A stretch of 64,000 nucleotides of DNA, taken from positions 312,001-376,000 of the forward strand of contig WNWL01000004.1 in NCBI GenBank assembly GCA_009733745.1. Reading direction: 5' to 3'. A program made the position numbers and the translations under genes. The DNA is from Oceanobacillus sp. HTM 045. GTDB lineage: Bacteria > Pseudomonadota > Alphaproteobacteria > Rhodobacterales > Rhodobacteraceae. The notes under the pieces were generated by a model, which saw nothing but the letters and a program-made list of their open reading frames with translations, ran no database searches and was not told the origin of the DNA. Each line of letters begins with the position of its first letter. The stretch's first letter is position 1. This document shows positions 44,708 to 54,575 of this stretch, one piece after another.

Positions 44708-45597
44708 GAAGGATCCTCCGCCTCATCTTCGGCGTCACCGGCCCGCCGATCGTGCCGACCACCGGCTGGTCCGCGCCGCTGACGCTGCTCTCGGCGCTCT
44801 GCATGTCGTTCCTCGCGGTGCTCACCATCGTCGCCGGCCTCGCCGCGACCCGGCTCGCGGCCGAGTGGCGGGCCGACCTCACCGGCGTCGCCACGGTGCG
44901 GATCGCCGGGATCGAGGCGTCCGACCCCGCCACGGTGGAGAAGGTGCAGGAGATCCTGCGCACCACCCCCGGCATCGCCGCCGTGCGCCCGCTGACCGAC
45001 GAGGAGCAGCACGCGCTGCTGGAGCCGTGGTTCGGCACCGAGGCGCCGCTCGCCGACCTGCCGGTGCCGCGCCTCGTCGACGTGCGCCTCGACGGCGCCG
45101 GGCCGGACGCGGCCGCGCTCCAGCGAAGGCTTGACCTCGAGGTGCCCGGCACCGTCTACGACGACCACGGCGCCTGGCGCGGCCCGCTGGCCGATGCCGC
45201 CGCCGGGCTCCGCCGCCTCGCCCTAGGCGCGATGCTGGCCGTGCTGCTGGCCGCGGCGGCGATGGTCGCGCTGGCCGCCCGCGCCACGCTGGCGGGGAAC
45301 CTGGAGGTGATCCGCACCGTGCGCCTCGTCGGAGGCGAGGACCGGTTCATCGCCGGCGCCTTCATCCGCCGCATCACCTCGCGCGCCTTCGCCGGCGGCG
45401 CGATCGGCGCGGCGCTCGGCCTGCTGATGATCGGCGGCCTGCCGGACCTCGCCGCCACCGGCATCCTCGACGTGCCGCTGCTGCCCGGGCGCTTCGGCAC
45501 CGCGATCATGGGCGGGCTGGTGGCGCTGGGGGCCACGGTGGTCGCGCTCCTCACCGCGCAGGTCTCGATCCGGCTCGCGCTGCGCACGATCCTTTGA
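44704..45597 (+). CDS. ftsX: Cell-division membrane protein FtsX
   Basis: A 297-residue permease-like partner of FtsE with four membrane helices: about 21-45, then three C-terminal ones near 170-195, 218-242 and 263-290. The periplasmic loop (about 50-165) reads TGVATVRIAG...TPGIAAVRPLTDEEQHALLEPW, and the cytoplasmic IRTVRLVGGEDRFIAGAFIRRI segment contacts FtsE. Start GTG at 44704 overlaps the ftsE stop. Sequence conservation is low in this family, so identification rests on context and topology. Confidence 0.92.
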   Translation: MRRILRLIFGVTGPPIVPTTGWSAPLTLLSALCMSFLAVLTIVAGLAATRLAAEWRADLTGVATVRIAGIEASDPATVEKVQEILRTTPGIAAVRPLTDEEQHALLEPWFGTEAPLADLPVPRLVDVRLDGAGPDAAALQRRLDLEVPGTVYDDHGAWRGPLADAAAGLRRLALGAMLAVLLAAAAMVALAARATLAGNLEVIRTVRLVGGEDRFIAGAFIRRITSRAFAGGAIGAALGLLMIGGLPDLAATGILDVPLLPGRFGTAIMGGLVALGATVVALLTAQVSIRLALRTIL

Positions 45598-45659
45598 AGA
45601 TCCCCGCTGAAGATCCCCGCTGAAGGACGCCTCTGAACGGCCCCGCTGAAGGACCCGCC
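45598..45659 (+). repeat. Short tandem repeat spacer between ftsX and plsC
   Basis: The motif AAGATCCCCGCTG occurs twice in direct tandem (from 45597 and 45608), with degenerate relatives CTGAACGGCCCCGCTG and CTGAAGGACCCGCC ending at the plsC start. GAAGGA serves as the plsC ribosome site. Confidence 0.7.
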
Positions 45660-46391
45660 ATGATCCTCGCCCGCTCGCTCATCTACGACGTGCTGATCTA
45701 CGCCCTGATGACGGTGATGGGCATCTGCTTCGCGCCGCTGGCGCTGGTCTCGCGCGCCGGCACCTACTGGGTGCTGAACACCTACGCCCGCGCGGCGCTC
45801 TGGCTGTTGCGGGTGATCTGCGGCCTGACGGTGGAGGTGCGCGGCACCGCACCCACGGGCGCAACGCTGGTGATCGCCAAGCACCAGTCCTTCCTCGACA
45901 TCCTCGCGCTCTTCGCCGCGCTGGAGCGGCCGCGCTTCATCATGAAGCGCGAGCTGCTCTGGACCCCGTTCATCGGCATATACGCCTGGCGCACCGGGTC
46001 GCTGTTCGTGAACCGCGGCAAGCGCTCGCAGGCGATCAAGGCGATGATCGAGACCGCCCGCACCGCCAAGGGCGAGCCGGGCCAGTTGGTGATCTACCCT
46101 CAGGGCACCCGCGTCGCCGCCGGGGTGAAGGCCCCCTACAAGATCGGCGCCGCCGCGCTCTACGCCGCGCTCGAACAGCCGGCCACGATGGTCGCCACCA
46201 ATGTCGGCTGGTTCTGGGGCCGCAAGAGCCTGCGCCGCTGGCCGGGCAGGGCGGTGGTGGAGTTCATGGAGACGGTCCCCCCCGGCATGGGCCGCGATCC
46301 GTTCATGGCGCTGATCGAGGAGAGGATCGAATCCGAATCGGACCGCCTGCTCGAAGAAGCACAAGCCGCCCACCCGCGGCCAAAAGGCTAG
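45660..46391 (+). CDS. plsC: 1-acyl-glycerol-3-phosphate acyltransferase
   Basis: Adds the second acyl chain in phosphatidic acid synthesis. 243 residues: N-terminal helix (about 8-31), HX4D-type motif KHQSFLD (catalytic His/Asp), FIMKRELLWTPFIG, SLFVNRGKR and VIYPQGTRVAAGVKAPYK (motif III, where E is often seen; here PQGTR). The last helix near VATNVGWFWGRK. Probably co-transcribed with ftsEX through a repeat-containing 62-bp spacer. Confidence 0.92.
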   Translation: MILARSLIYDVLIYALMTVMGICFAPLALVSRAGTYWVLNTYARAALWLLRVICGLTVEVRGTAPTGATLVIAKHQSFLDILALFAALERPRFIMKRELLWTPFIGIYAWRTGSLFVNRGKRSQAIKAMIETARTAKGEPGQLVIYPQGTRVAAGVKAPYKIGAAALYAALEQPATMVATNVGWFWGRKSLRRWPGRAVVEFMETVPPGMGRDPFMALIEERIESESDRLLEEAQAAHPRPKG

Positions 46392-46424
46392 AGAGCAGCC
46401 GGCAAGAACCGCCAAAGGTCAGAA

Positions 46425-46582
46425 CGAAGGGCCACGTCCGGCCCTGGACGGGCGTGGTGCTTCGCCGGATTTCCTTGGTTTATCCAAACCACCCCTCCCG
46501 AACTCCGAGCCATTTGCAAACGGCAGAGAACGCCCGGCCCCGGGGAGGGCCGGACGTGGCCCGCGCTAGCCGCGCGTGCTTC
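46425..46582 (-). repeat. Structured intergenic repeat, copy N (inverted)
   Basis: Last copy, inverted, in the convergent spacer of plsC and accA. On its strand S1 has CGCGC-type arms (GCACGCGC/GCGCGGGC, loop GGCTA). GGGCCACGTCCGGCCCT (46429-46445 on plus) and AGGGCCGGACGTGGCCC (46546-46562) form a perfect 17-bp inverted repeat around a 100-base interior holding GGATAAACCAAGG. The rest of the gene-free region to 46799 shows only a GGGCGGGA/TCCCGCCC hairpin at 46782-46799 next to the accA stop. Confidence 0.88.
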
Positions 46583-46799
46583 GTCTGATCGGGGTAGGAA
46601 AATCGGCCTTCATGCAGTCCGCCCGTGGGGTATCCAGGTACCCCATTCACCCCTGGCGGTGACATGCGGTTCCTTTCGGGAAACGGGCGGCATCGGTGAA
46701 ATCACCGCCGTCACCCCGCGCGTTGACCTTGTCCGGCCGTGCCCCCGCACCCGGTGTCACCCCGCGCCGGTTTCCCCGCCGGGGCGGGAAGTCCCGCCC

Positions 46800-47759
46800 T
46801 CAGGCCAGTCCGACCCGGCCCATTTCGATGAACTTCCGGCGCCGCGCCGCGCGGAGGTCGTCGCGGGACATGCCGTCGAGCCCGCCCAGCATGTCGGAGA
46901 TCGCCCGCCCGACCCGCGAGATGGCCTCCTTCGGGTCGCGCTGCGCCCCGCCGACCGGCTCCTCGATCACCCGGTCGATCACCTTGAGCTGCAGAAGGTC
47001 CTGCGCCGTCAGCCGCAAGGCCGCCGCTGCTTCCTTCATCTTCTCGGCGTTCTTCCACAGGATCGAGGCGCAGCCCTCGGGAGAAATCACTGAATAAACA
47101 GCATGTTCCAGCATCGCGACCCGGTCCGCGGTGGCGAACGCAACCGCCCCGCCCGACCCGCCCTCGCCGATCACCACCGAGACGATCGGCGCGCCGAGCT
47201 TCAGGCACATCTCGGTCGAGCGGGCGATGGCCTCGGCCTGCCCGCGTTCCTCCGCGCCCTTGCCGGGATAGGCGCCCGGCGTGTCCACCAGCGTGATCAC
47301 CGGCAACCCGAACCGGTCCGCCATCTGCATCAGGCGCACCGCCTTGCGGTAGCCCTCGGGCCGCGCCATGCCGAAATTGCGCTCGATGCGGGACTTGGTG
47401 TCGGTGCCCTTCTCGTGCCCTATCACCACCACGGGCCGGTCCTCGAACCGGGCCAGGCCGCCGATAACCGCATGATCTTCCGCGAAATTCCGGTCCCCGG
47501 CCAGCGGTGTCCACTCGTTGAACAGCCGCTCCACGTAATGCAGCGTATGCGGCCGCGACGGATGACGCGCGACCTGGCATTTCTGCCACGGGGTCAGCTT
47601 GGCATAGAGGTCGCGCAGCATCTCGGAGGCGCGGTGGTCGAGCCGCTCGGCCTCCTCGGAGATGTCCATTTCCGGGTCCTGGCGGGCGAGCGCACGCAGC
47701 TCCTCCGCCTTGCCCTCCAACTCGGCCAGCGATTTCTCGAAGTCGAGATAGTTCTGCAT
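46800..47759 (-). CDS. accA: Acetyl-CoA carboxylase carboxyltransferase alpha subunit
   Basis: With AccD it carboxylates acetyl-CoA to malonyl-CoA, the first step of fatty acid synthesis. 319 residues. N-terminal [21 protein letters not shown] coiled segment, then the crotonase-like domain: [80 protein letters not shown] and [16 protein letters not shown]. Transcribed alone on the minus strand. Confidence 0.98.
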   Translation of the reverse strand: MQNYLDFEKSLAELEGKAEELRALARQDPEMDISEEAERLDHRASEMLRDLYAKLTPWQKCQVARHPSRPHTLHYVERLFNEWTPLAGDRNFAEDHAVIGGLARFEDRPVVVIGHEKGTDTKSRIERNFGMARPEGYRKAVRLMQMADRFGLPVITLVDTPGAYPGKGAEERGQAEAIARSTEMCLKLGAPIVSVVIGEGGSGGAVAFATADRVAMLEHAVYSVISPEGCASILWKNAEKMKEAAAALRLTAQDLLQLKVIDRVIEEPVGGAQRDPKEAISRVGRAISDMLGGLDGMSRDDLRAARRRKFIEMGRVGLA

Positions 47760-47889
47760 CCGGCCCTCCCTGAACCCGCGCCGGAGATAAAGCCGCGCGG
47801 TGCGCGATGCAACAGGAAGGGTGATTTCGCGCGGTCTGGAGGTGTTTCAAGGCGCAGGATCACGCGGCTCCGCGAGTGCCGCCAGGCCG

Positions 47890-47933
47890 TTGTTTTCAAA
47901 ATGAAACGGGCGGCGAAGGCTTCTCCGCCGCCC
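47890..47933 (-). terminator. Rho-independent terminator after mcl1
   Basis: Arms GGGCGGCG (47908-47915) and CGCCGCCC (47926-47933) form an 8-bp stem with a 10-base loop, followed on the minus strand by GTTTCATTTTGAAAAC, a T-rich tail. It starts 12 bases after the mcl1 stop codon. Confidence 0.75.
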
Positions 47934-47944
47934 GGAATGCCGCA

Positions 47945-48925
47945 TCAGTTGCTGGCGATCAGTTCCGCCTGCTTCACGACCACCTCGGCCTGCCGGATGG
48001 AGGCGAGGTCGATCAGCTTGCCGTCCAGCGTCACCGCCCCGGCGCCGGAGCGGGTGGCCTCTTCCATCGCCGCGATGATCCGCTTCGCCTTGTTCACCGC
48101 CGCCTCGGAGGGCGTGAAGACCTCGTTGGCCAGCGCGATCTGCTTCGGGTGGATCGCCCACTTGCCGACCATGCCCAGCGTGGCCGAGTTGAGCGCCTGC
48201 TGCTTGAAGCCCTCGGGGTCGGAGAAGTCACCGAACGGCCCGTCCACCGGCAGCAGCCCGTGCGTCCGGCAAGCCGCGACGATGGCGACTGTCGGGTAGT
48301 GCCACGGGTCGGCGAAGTGCCGCGAACGGGTCCCGCCGTCCTCGCGCGGGTCCTCCATCATGGCGTAATTGGCCTGCGTGCCGCCGATCGCGGTGGTCTG
48401 CATCCCCATGAAGGCGGCATAGTCGGCCGGGCCGATGCTCATCGCCTCCATCCGCGGCGAGGCGGCGGCGATCTCCTCGACATGGGCGAGGCCCGCGGCG
48501 GTCTCGATGATGCATTCGAAGCCGATCCGCTTGGTCTTGCGCGCCTTCTGCTCGGCGGCGGAGACGAGGCAGTCGACGGTGTAGATGTCCTTCGCGTTGC
48601 CGGCCTTGGGGATCATGATCAGGTCCAGCCGGTCGCCGGTCTTCTCTATCAGGTCGATGACATCGTCGTACCAGAACTCGGTGTCGAGCCCGTTGATGCG
48701 CACCGAGACGGTCTTGTTGCCGAAGTCCAGCGTGTTCAGAGCCTCGACGATGTTGGCGCGGGCCTGCACCTTGTCATCCGGCGCGACCGCGTCCTCGAGG
48801 TCGAGGTTGAGCACGTCCGCATCGCTGGCGATCATCTTCTCGAACAGTTCGGGCTTGGAGCCCGGCCCGAAGAGCTGGCAGCGGTTCGGGCGGCTCGGCG
48901 GGGCCGGCTGGACGGTGAAGCTCAT
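47945..48925 (-). CDS. mcl1: L-malyl-CoA/beta-methylmalyl-CoA lyase
   Basis: Cleaves methylmalyl-CoA to propionyl-CoA and glyoxylate and condenses acetyl-CoA with glyoxylate, a key step of the ethylmalonyl-CoA pathway. 326 residues, the usual length. Signature parts: NRCQLFGPGSKPELFEKM, DVLNLDLEDAV (Mg2+ Asp), VRINGLDTEFWYDD, IMIPKAGNAKD, CIIETAAGLAHVEEI, SIGPADYAAFMG, and GKWAIHPKQI. A terminator follows. The adenosyltransferase, etfBA and hbd genes in this window serve the same metabolism. Confidence 0.95.
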   Translation of the reverse strand: MSFTVQPAPPSRPNRCQLFGPGSKPELFEKMIASDADVLNLDLEDAVAPDDKVQARANIVEALNTLDFGNKTVSVRINGLDTEFWYDDVIDLIEKTGDRLDLIMIPKAGNAKDIYTVDCLVSAAEQKARKTKRIGFECIIETAAGLAHVEEIAAASPRMEAMSIGPADYAAFMGMQTTAIGGTQANYAMMEDPREDGGTRSRHFADPWHYPTVAIVAACRTHGLLPVDGPFGDFSDPEGFKQQALNSATLGMVGKWAIHPKQIALANEVFTPSEAAVNKAKRIIAAMEEATRSGAGAVTLDGKLIDLASIRQAEVVVKQAELIASN

Positions 48926-49132
48926 CTCTCACTCCTGGTCGAATTTGCGGTGATTGTCTGGTCTGGGGGTCGTTGTTTCGGTGTCATGTTGCGGCGCGGA
49001 AACTAGACCCGGCGCCGGAACCGGTCAACGGATTGCGTTTCCACTGCGCAAGATTCTTAGCGTGGAGGCCGGGGGATCGCAGCAAAGTTACGCTGCGGCA
49101 AATTGTACGGGATGCCGGAGCCCCCGCCCGCG

Positions 49133-49732
49133 TCAGCCGCCCGCCTCGACGCCGGCGAGGTAGGTGCCCACCAGTTCCTCGGCCAGCACATGGGCGTCAT
49201 GGCCGGTGATCGGCTCCAGCGTGCCGGCGGCGTCCATCGTCGCCAGCCCGTGCACCCCGGCCCAGAGCAGCCGCGCCGCCTTTGCGCGGCGTTCGGGGTC
49301 GGCGAGGAACGGCTCCAGCTCGCTCTCGACCAGCCCGAACAGCCGGTCCGTCATCGCCGTCAGCGCCGGGTCGCTCTCCTGGTCGGCGGGGGAGCGGTAC
49401 TCGACCACCGCGCGCCAGAGTTCCGGGTTCTCGCTGCAGAAGCCGATATAGGCGCGGCAGAGCCGGGCGATGCGCTCGCGCGGCTCCTCCACGTCGCCCA
49501 TCGCGTTCGTTACCGCGTCCGACAGCGCCGCCATGGTGCGCGCGTTCAGCGCCGCGACCAGCGCGTCCAGCCCGTCGAACAGGTTGTAGAGATTGCCGGC
49601 GGAATAGCCCATCCGCGCCGCGATCCGCCGGGCAGTGAGGGTGTCGAACCCGGCGGTCGAGACGATCTCGCGCGCAGCGGCGAGCGCCATTTCGACCTGC
49701 TCCTCGCGGCTGTGATCGGACCTCCGGCCCAT
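49133..49732 (-). CDS. TetR-family transcriptional regulator
   Basis: A 199-residue repressor. N-terminal helix-turn-helix (about 12-55): QVEMALAAAREIVSTAGFDTLTARRIAARMGYSAGNLYNLFDGLDALVAALNARTM. The C-terminal domain (TetR_C, AefR/DUF-type WHG-like: AYIGFCSENPELWRAVVEY) binds an unknown ligand. A perfect inverted repeat TGAACCGAGTTCA lies 18 bases upstream of the start, probably its own operator. Confidence 0.9.
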   Translation of the reverse strand: MGRRSDHSREEQVEMALAAAREIVSTAGFDTLTARRIAARMGYSAGNLYNLFDGLDALVAALNARTMAALSDAVTNAMGDVEEPRERIARLCRAYIGFCSENPELWRAVVEYRSPADQESDPALTAMTDRLFGLVESELEPFLADPERRAKAARLLWAGVHGLATMDAAGTLEPITGHDAHVLAEELVGTYLAGVEAGG

Positions 49733-49749
49733 GCCTGCCTCCGCCCTTC

Positions 49750-49762
49750 TGAACCGAGTTCA
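49750..49762 (-). promoter_or_regulatory. Probable TetR operator
   Basis: TGAACCGAGTTCA is a perfect inverted repeat (TGAAC/GTTCA, three-base spacer) located 18 bases upstream of the TetR start codon. Position and symmetry fit autorepression. Confidence 0.5.
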
Positions 49763-49835
49763 TTCTTTGCCTGCACGGGGTGGAGTTCAAGGCCGGAATG
49801 GCGGCGGGTGCAATTCGCGGCGGCGCGGACTGCGT

Positions 49836-50561
49836 TCAGTCGTCGGCGGGCGTCAGCACGGCGGCGTAGGGTCCGTTGTCGGTCTCCTGCATCCAGGCGA
49901 CGGACCATCCCGCCGCGGCGGCCAGCACCTGCAACTCGACCGGCCCGGGATGGAGCCAGGAGAACCACTGGCCGGTCGAATCGCCGTATTCCAGCCGCAT
50001 GACCATCGCCCCGGGGCTCCGGCCCGCGGCGCGGTTCTCCTGCTGGTATTTCAGGTGCTTGCGCCGCCGGGTGCGGGTCACGTCGATCGAGATCATCACC
50101 AGGTTGCCGCGCACCGCGCGCCGGAGCCGCGCCAGCAGCCGGATCACCCCGCCCGGCGTGCCGCCGATGCCGATGTTGTTGCCGAACAGGATGGCGGTGT
50201 CGAAGTTCTTTTCCGGCAGCGCCACCTCCATCACGTCGCCTTCGATCACGTCCTCCGCGCCGCGCTCGCGGCAGAGAGAGACGGCGAGGGGTGAGCGGTC
50301 GATGCCGGTCACCCGGAAACCGCGCGAGGCGAGTGCCAGCAGGTGCCGTCCGGCGCCGCAGCCCACGTCGAGGACATGGCCGTGCAGCCGGTGCAGCACC
50401 GCCGCCTCCGCGGGCCAGAGGTTCTGTTCCACCCACATGCCGGGGCTGGAGCGGTCGATATGCCCGTCCTCCCGGCGCACGATCAGGGGCGTCGCCCGGT
50501 CGCCCTGCCAGTAGCCGGTGACGGCCTCGCCGAACACGTCGCGCAGTACCGGGGCGCTCAT
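49836..50561 (-). CDS. Class I SAM-dependent methyltransferase
   Basis: A 241-residue methyltransferase. SAM motif [18 protein letters not shown] (about 63-79), acidic loop VTGIDRSPLAVSLC, motif II DTAILFGNNIGIGGTPGG, then NLVMISIDVTRTRR. Substrate unknown. It overlaps alkB (ATGA), and the two are translationally coupled, which hints at a repair or modification role but this is inference. Confidence 0.88.
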   Translation of the reverse strand: MSAPVLRDVFGEAVTGYWQGDRATPLIVRREDGHIDRSSPGMWVEQNLWPAEAAVLHRLHGHVLDVGCGAGRHLLALASRGFRVTGIDRSPLAVSLCRERGAEDVIEGDVMEVALPEKNFDTAILFGNNIGIGGTPGGVIRLLARLRRAVRGNLVMISIDVTRTRRRKHLKYQQENRAAGRSPGAMVMRLEYGDSTGQWFSWLHPGPVELQVLAAAAGWSVAWMQETDNGPYAAVLTPADD

Positions 50562-51229
50562 CGCCCGATCTCCGGCGAGATGGCACGCAGGGTCAGGTTG
50601 ATGCGCCCGCCGCCGGGCAGCAGGCTGCCCTCGCCGAACATGATCCGGTCCACCCCGTGATAGGCGAGGCGGGCGTCGCCGCCCATCACCACCACGTCGC
50701 CGGACCGGAGGATGAGGGATTCGGTCGGGTCGCCGCGCTCCGTCCCGCCCATGCGGAACCGCGCCGGGTCGCCCAGCGAGACCGAGACGACCGGGGCGTC
50801 GAACGCGCCCTCGTCGCTGTCCTGGTGCAGTCCCATCCGCGCGCCCTCCGCGTACCAGTTTACCAGACAGCTGTCCGGGTCGCGCGGGAACCCGGACACG
50901 GCCCGCCAGACGCCGAGCACCTCTTCGGGGATCGGCGGCCACGGCCGGCCGGTCTCGGGATGGGCGGGGCTGTAGCGGTAGCGGCCTCGGTCGATCACCC
51001 AGCCGGCGCGCCCGGCAGAGGTCATCCGCACGCTCATCGGCTTGCCCCAGGCGGTGACGGGGCGCACCAGCGGCGCGGCGCGGATCACCCCGCGGATGGC
51101 GGCGACCATCGCCTCCTGCGCGGGACGGTCCAGCAATGCAGGAAAGATCCTGAAGCCCGTCGCGGTGACGAGGGGCGCACCCGCGCCCTTATCCGCGGCT
51201 TCCGCCACGGCTTCCGTCGCGGTGCCCAT
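50558..51229 (-). CDS. alkB: AlkB-family alpha-ketoglutarate-dependent DNA dealkylase
   Basis: Repairs 1-methyladenine and 3-methylcytosine by oxidative demethylation. 223 residues with the Fe(II) ligands His135-x-Asp137 (MGLHQDSDE) and His191 (AYHGVDRI), and the 2-oxoglutarate Arg209 and Arg215 (GGRINLTLR). SVSLGDPARFRMGG matches the family. ATG 51229 is chosen by the family N-terminus. It overlaps the small upstream gene by 41 bases and the methyltransferase by four. Confidence 0.95.
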   Translation of the reverse strand: MGTATEAVAEAADKGAGAPLVTATGFRIFPALLDRPAQEAMVAAIRGVIRAAPLVRPVTAWGKPMSVRMTSAGRAGWVIDRGRYRYSPAHPETGRPWPPIPEEVLGVWRAVSGFPRDPDSCLVNWYAEGARMGLHQDSDEGAFDAPVVSVSLGDPARFRMGGTERGDPTESLILRSGDVVVMGGDARLAYHGVDRIMFGEGSLLPGGGRINLTLRAISPEIGR

Positions 51230-51413
51230 TCGGGCGCGACCGCATTCGCTGCAGCAGGGCCTCGGCCTTGTCGAAGCTGGCCTCCATCCGGGCACGCGCC
51301 TCGGCGAGACGCAGCTTGCGGCGGCGGGCGAAGGACTCCTCCCACTCGATGCCGCGTGCCAGTTCCTCGATGCGTTCCCCTTCGCGGGAAGGGCTCTCGT
51401 CATCCTCGGCCAT
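51189..51413 (-). CDS. Unknown 74-aa charged helical protein
   Basis: A small protein of acidic and basic residues (MAEDDESPSREGERIEELARGIEWEESFARRRKLRLAEARARMEASFDKAEALLQRM), mostly one long helix or coiled coil, with an Arg/Gly-rich tail. Not recognised. Its 3' end overlaps the start of alkB by 41 bases in another frame, which weakens but does not exclude it; if real it would be the first gene of an operon with alkB and the methyltransferase. Divergent from dnaK. Confidence 0.45.
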   Translation of the reverse strand: MAEDDESPSREGERIEELARGIEWEESFARRRKLRLAEARARMEASFDKAEALLQRMRSRPNGHRDGSRGGSRG

Positions 51414-51551
51414 GCGCGGACCCTAGTGCCCTGCGCCCGCCCGATCAACGCGCGCGACGGCGCGCCGCGGAACTGCGGCGGAAGTGCCGCATGGACTGGG
51501 CATATCTGTCCGGATCTGGCGAAAACGGCGCGATTCCACGGCTCTTGCTGC

Positions 51552-51579
51552 CTTGCGGGCCGCCGGGGGTTGCATATAT
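51552..51579 (+). promoter_or_regulatory. RpoH (sigma-32) heat-shock promoter of dnaK
   Basis: CTTG (51552-51555, within CTTGCGG) and CATATAT (51573-51579) are 17 bases apart, matching the alphaproteobacterial RpoH pattern CTTG-N17-CATATAT-like. It lies 147 bases upstream of the dnaK start. The gene-free stretch 51414-51726 holds this promoter and a long leader; no CIRCE element is seen. Confidence 0.6.
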
Positions 51580-51726
51580 AGCCCGCGAGACGGCAACTCA
51601 CCCCCTGAGCCAAACGCCGTCAGTGCCAGAAAGATGGGCCCTGCCGGGGCCCGAAGGATTGGGACGGCGGTTCGGGGGCTGCATCGCGGACCCGGACCCG
51701 AGATCGCCAGTAGAAAGGAAGCAAGA

Positions 51727-53651
<1,925 letters not shown>

Positions 53652-53652
<1 letters not shown>

Positions 53653-54575
53653 TGTCCGGGGCCGCGGCCTTGGACGGCGCTGCGATGGCATCGCCCGATC
53701 CTTCGCCCGAACCGTTCGGCACCTTCGCGCTGCCCGGGCCACTCGAATGGCTCCGGCAGCGCGGAAACCGGCTGGGTCGGGGCGGGGTCGCGCGGCGTCT
53801 CGTGTCGCTGATCCGGCGCTGCTGCCTCCTGGGGCGGGAGGACCCGTTCGACGTCGAGCCGTTCGCCGGTCAGCGCGCCCGGCTCTACCCCCGCGACAAC
53901 CTTTCGGAAAAGCGCGTCTTCACCGGCGCGCAGTTCTGGGATTTCGGCGAGCGGGAAGTGCTGGCCCGGGCCGTGGCCGCCCATGACGGGGCGTGTGACG
54001 GGAGCTTCGTCTTCGTCGACGCAGGTGCGAACGCGGGGCTCTACACGCTCTTCGTCCGCGCGCAGACCGGGGACTTGGGCAAGGGCCTGAAGGCGCTGGC
54101 CGTGGAGCCGGACCCCGAGAACGCGCGGCGGCTGCGCTGCAACCTCGCGCTCTCCGGCGCAGGCGCGGACGTCACCGTTGCCGAGCTGGCGCTCGCGGCG
54201 GAGGCGGGCGAGGTCTCGCTCACTGATGGCGGCGCCAACCGCGGCGAGATCATGCTCGGCGAAGGCGGCGCGCGGGTCCGCGCGGCGACGCTGGCAGAAC
54301 TCCTGGCCGAGCAGGGCTTCGACCGGGTCGACGCCATGAAGATCGACATCGAGGGCGTGGAGGAGACGGTCCTTTCCGCCTTTTACGACACCGCAGCGCG
54401 CGCCCTCTGGCCGCGGATGCTGCTGATGGAGGCCCGACATGGCGCCGAGACCGCCGCACTGGCGCTCTGCCGCGCGAAGGGCTACGAGGAAACGGCGCGC
54501 ACGCGCCTCAACGTGATCCTGACCCTGCCGTCTGACGGCACGGGCGGTACGGGCGAAGAACATGTCGAAGCGTGA
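53652..54575 (+). CDS. FkbM-family methyltransferase between dnaK and dnaJ
   Basis: A 307-residue SAM-dependent methyltransferase of FkbM type: SAM motif [16 protein letters not shown] (about 113-128), [21 protein letters not shown], and the FkbM signature [19 protein letters not shown]. The ATG at 53652 overlaps the dnaK stop (TGATG), and the last 14 bases overlap the start of dnaJ, so it is locked into the chaperone operon and expected to be heat-induced. O- or N-methylation of an unknown target. Not a standard member of dnaKJ operons. Confidence 0.9.
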
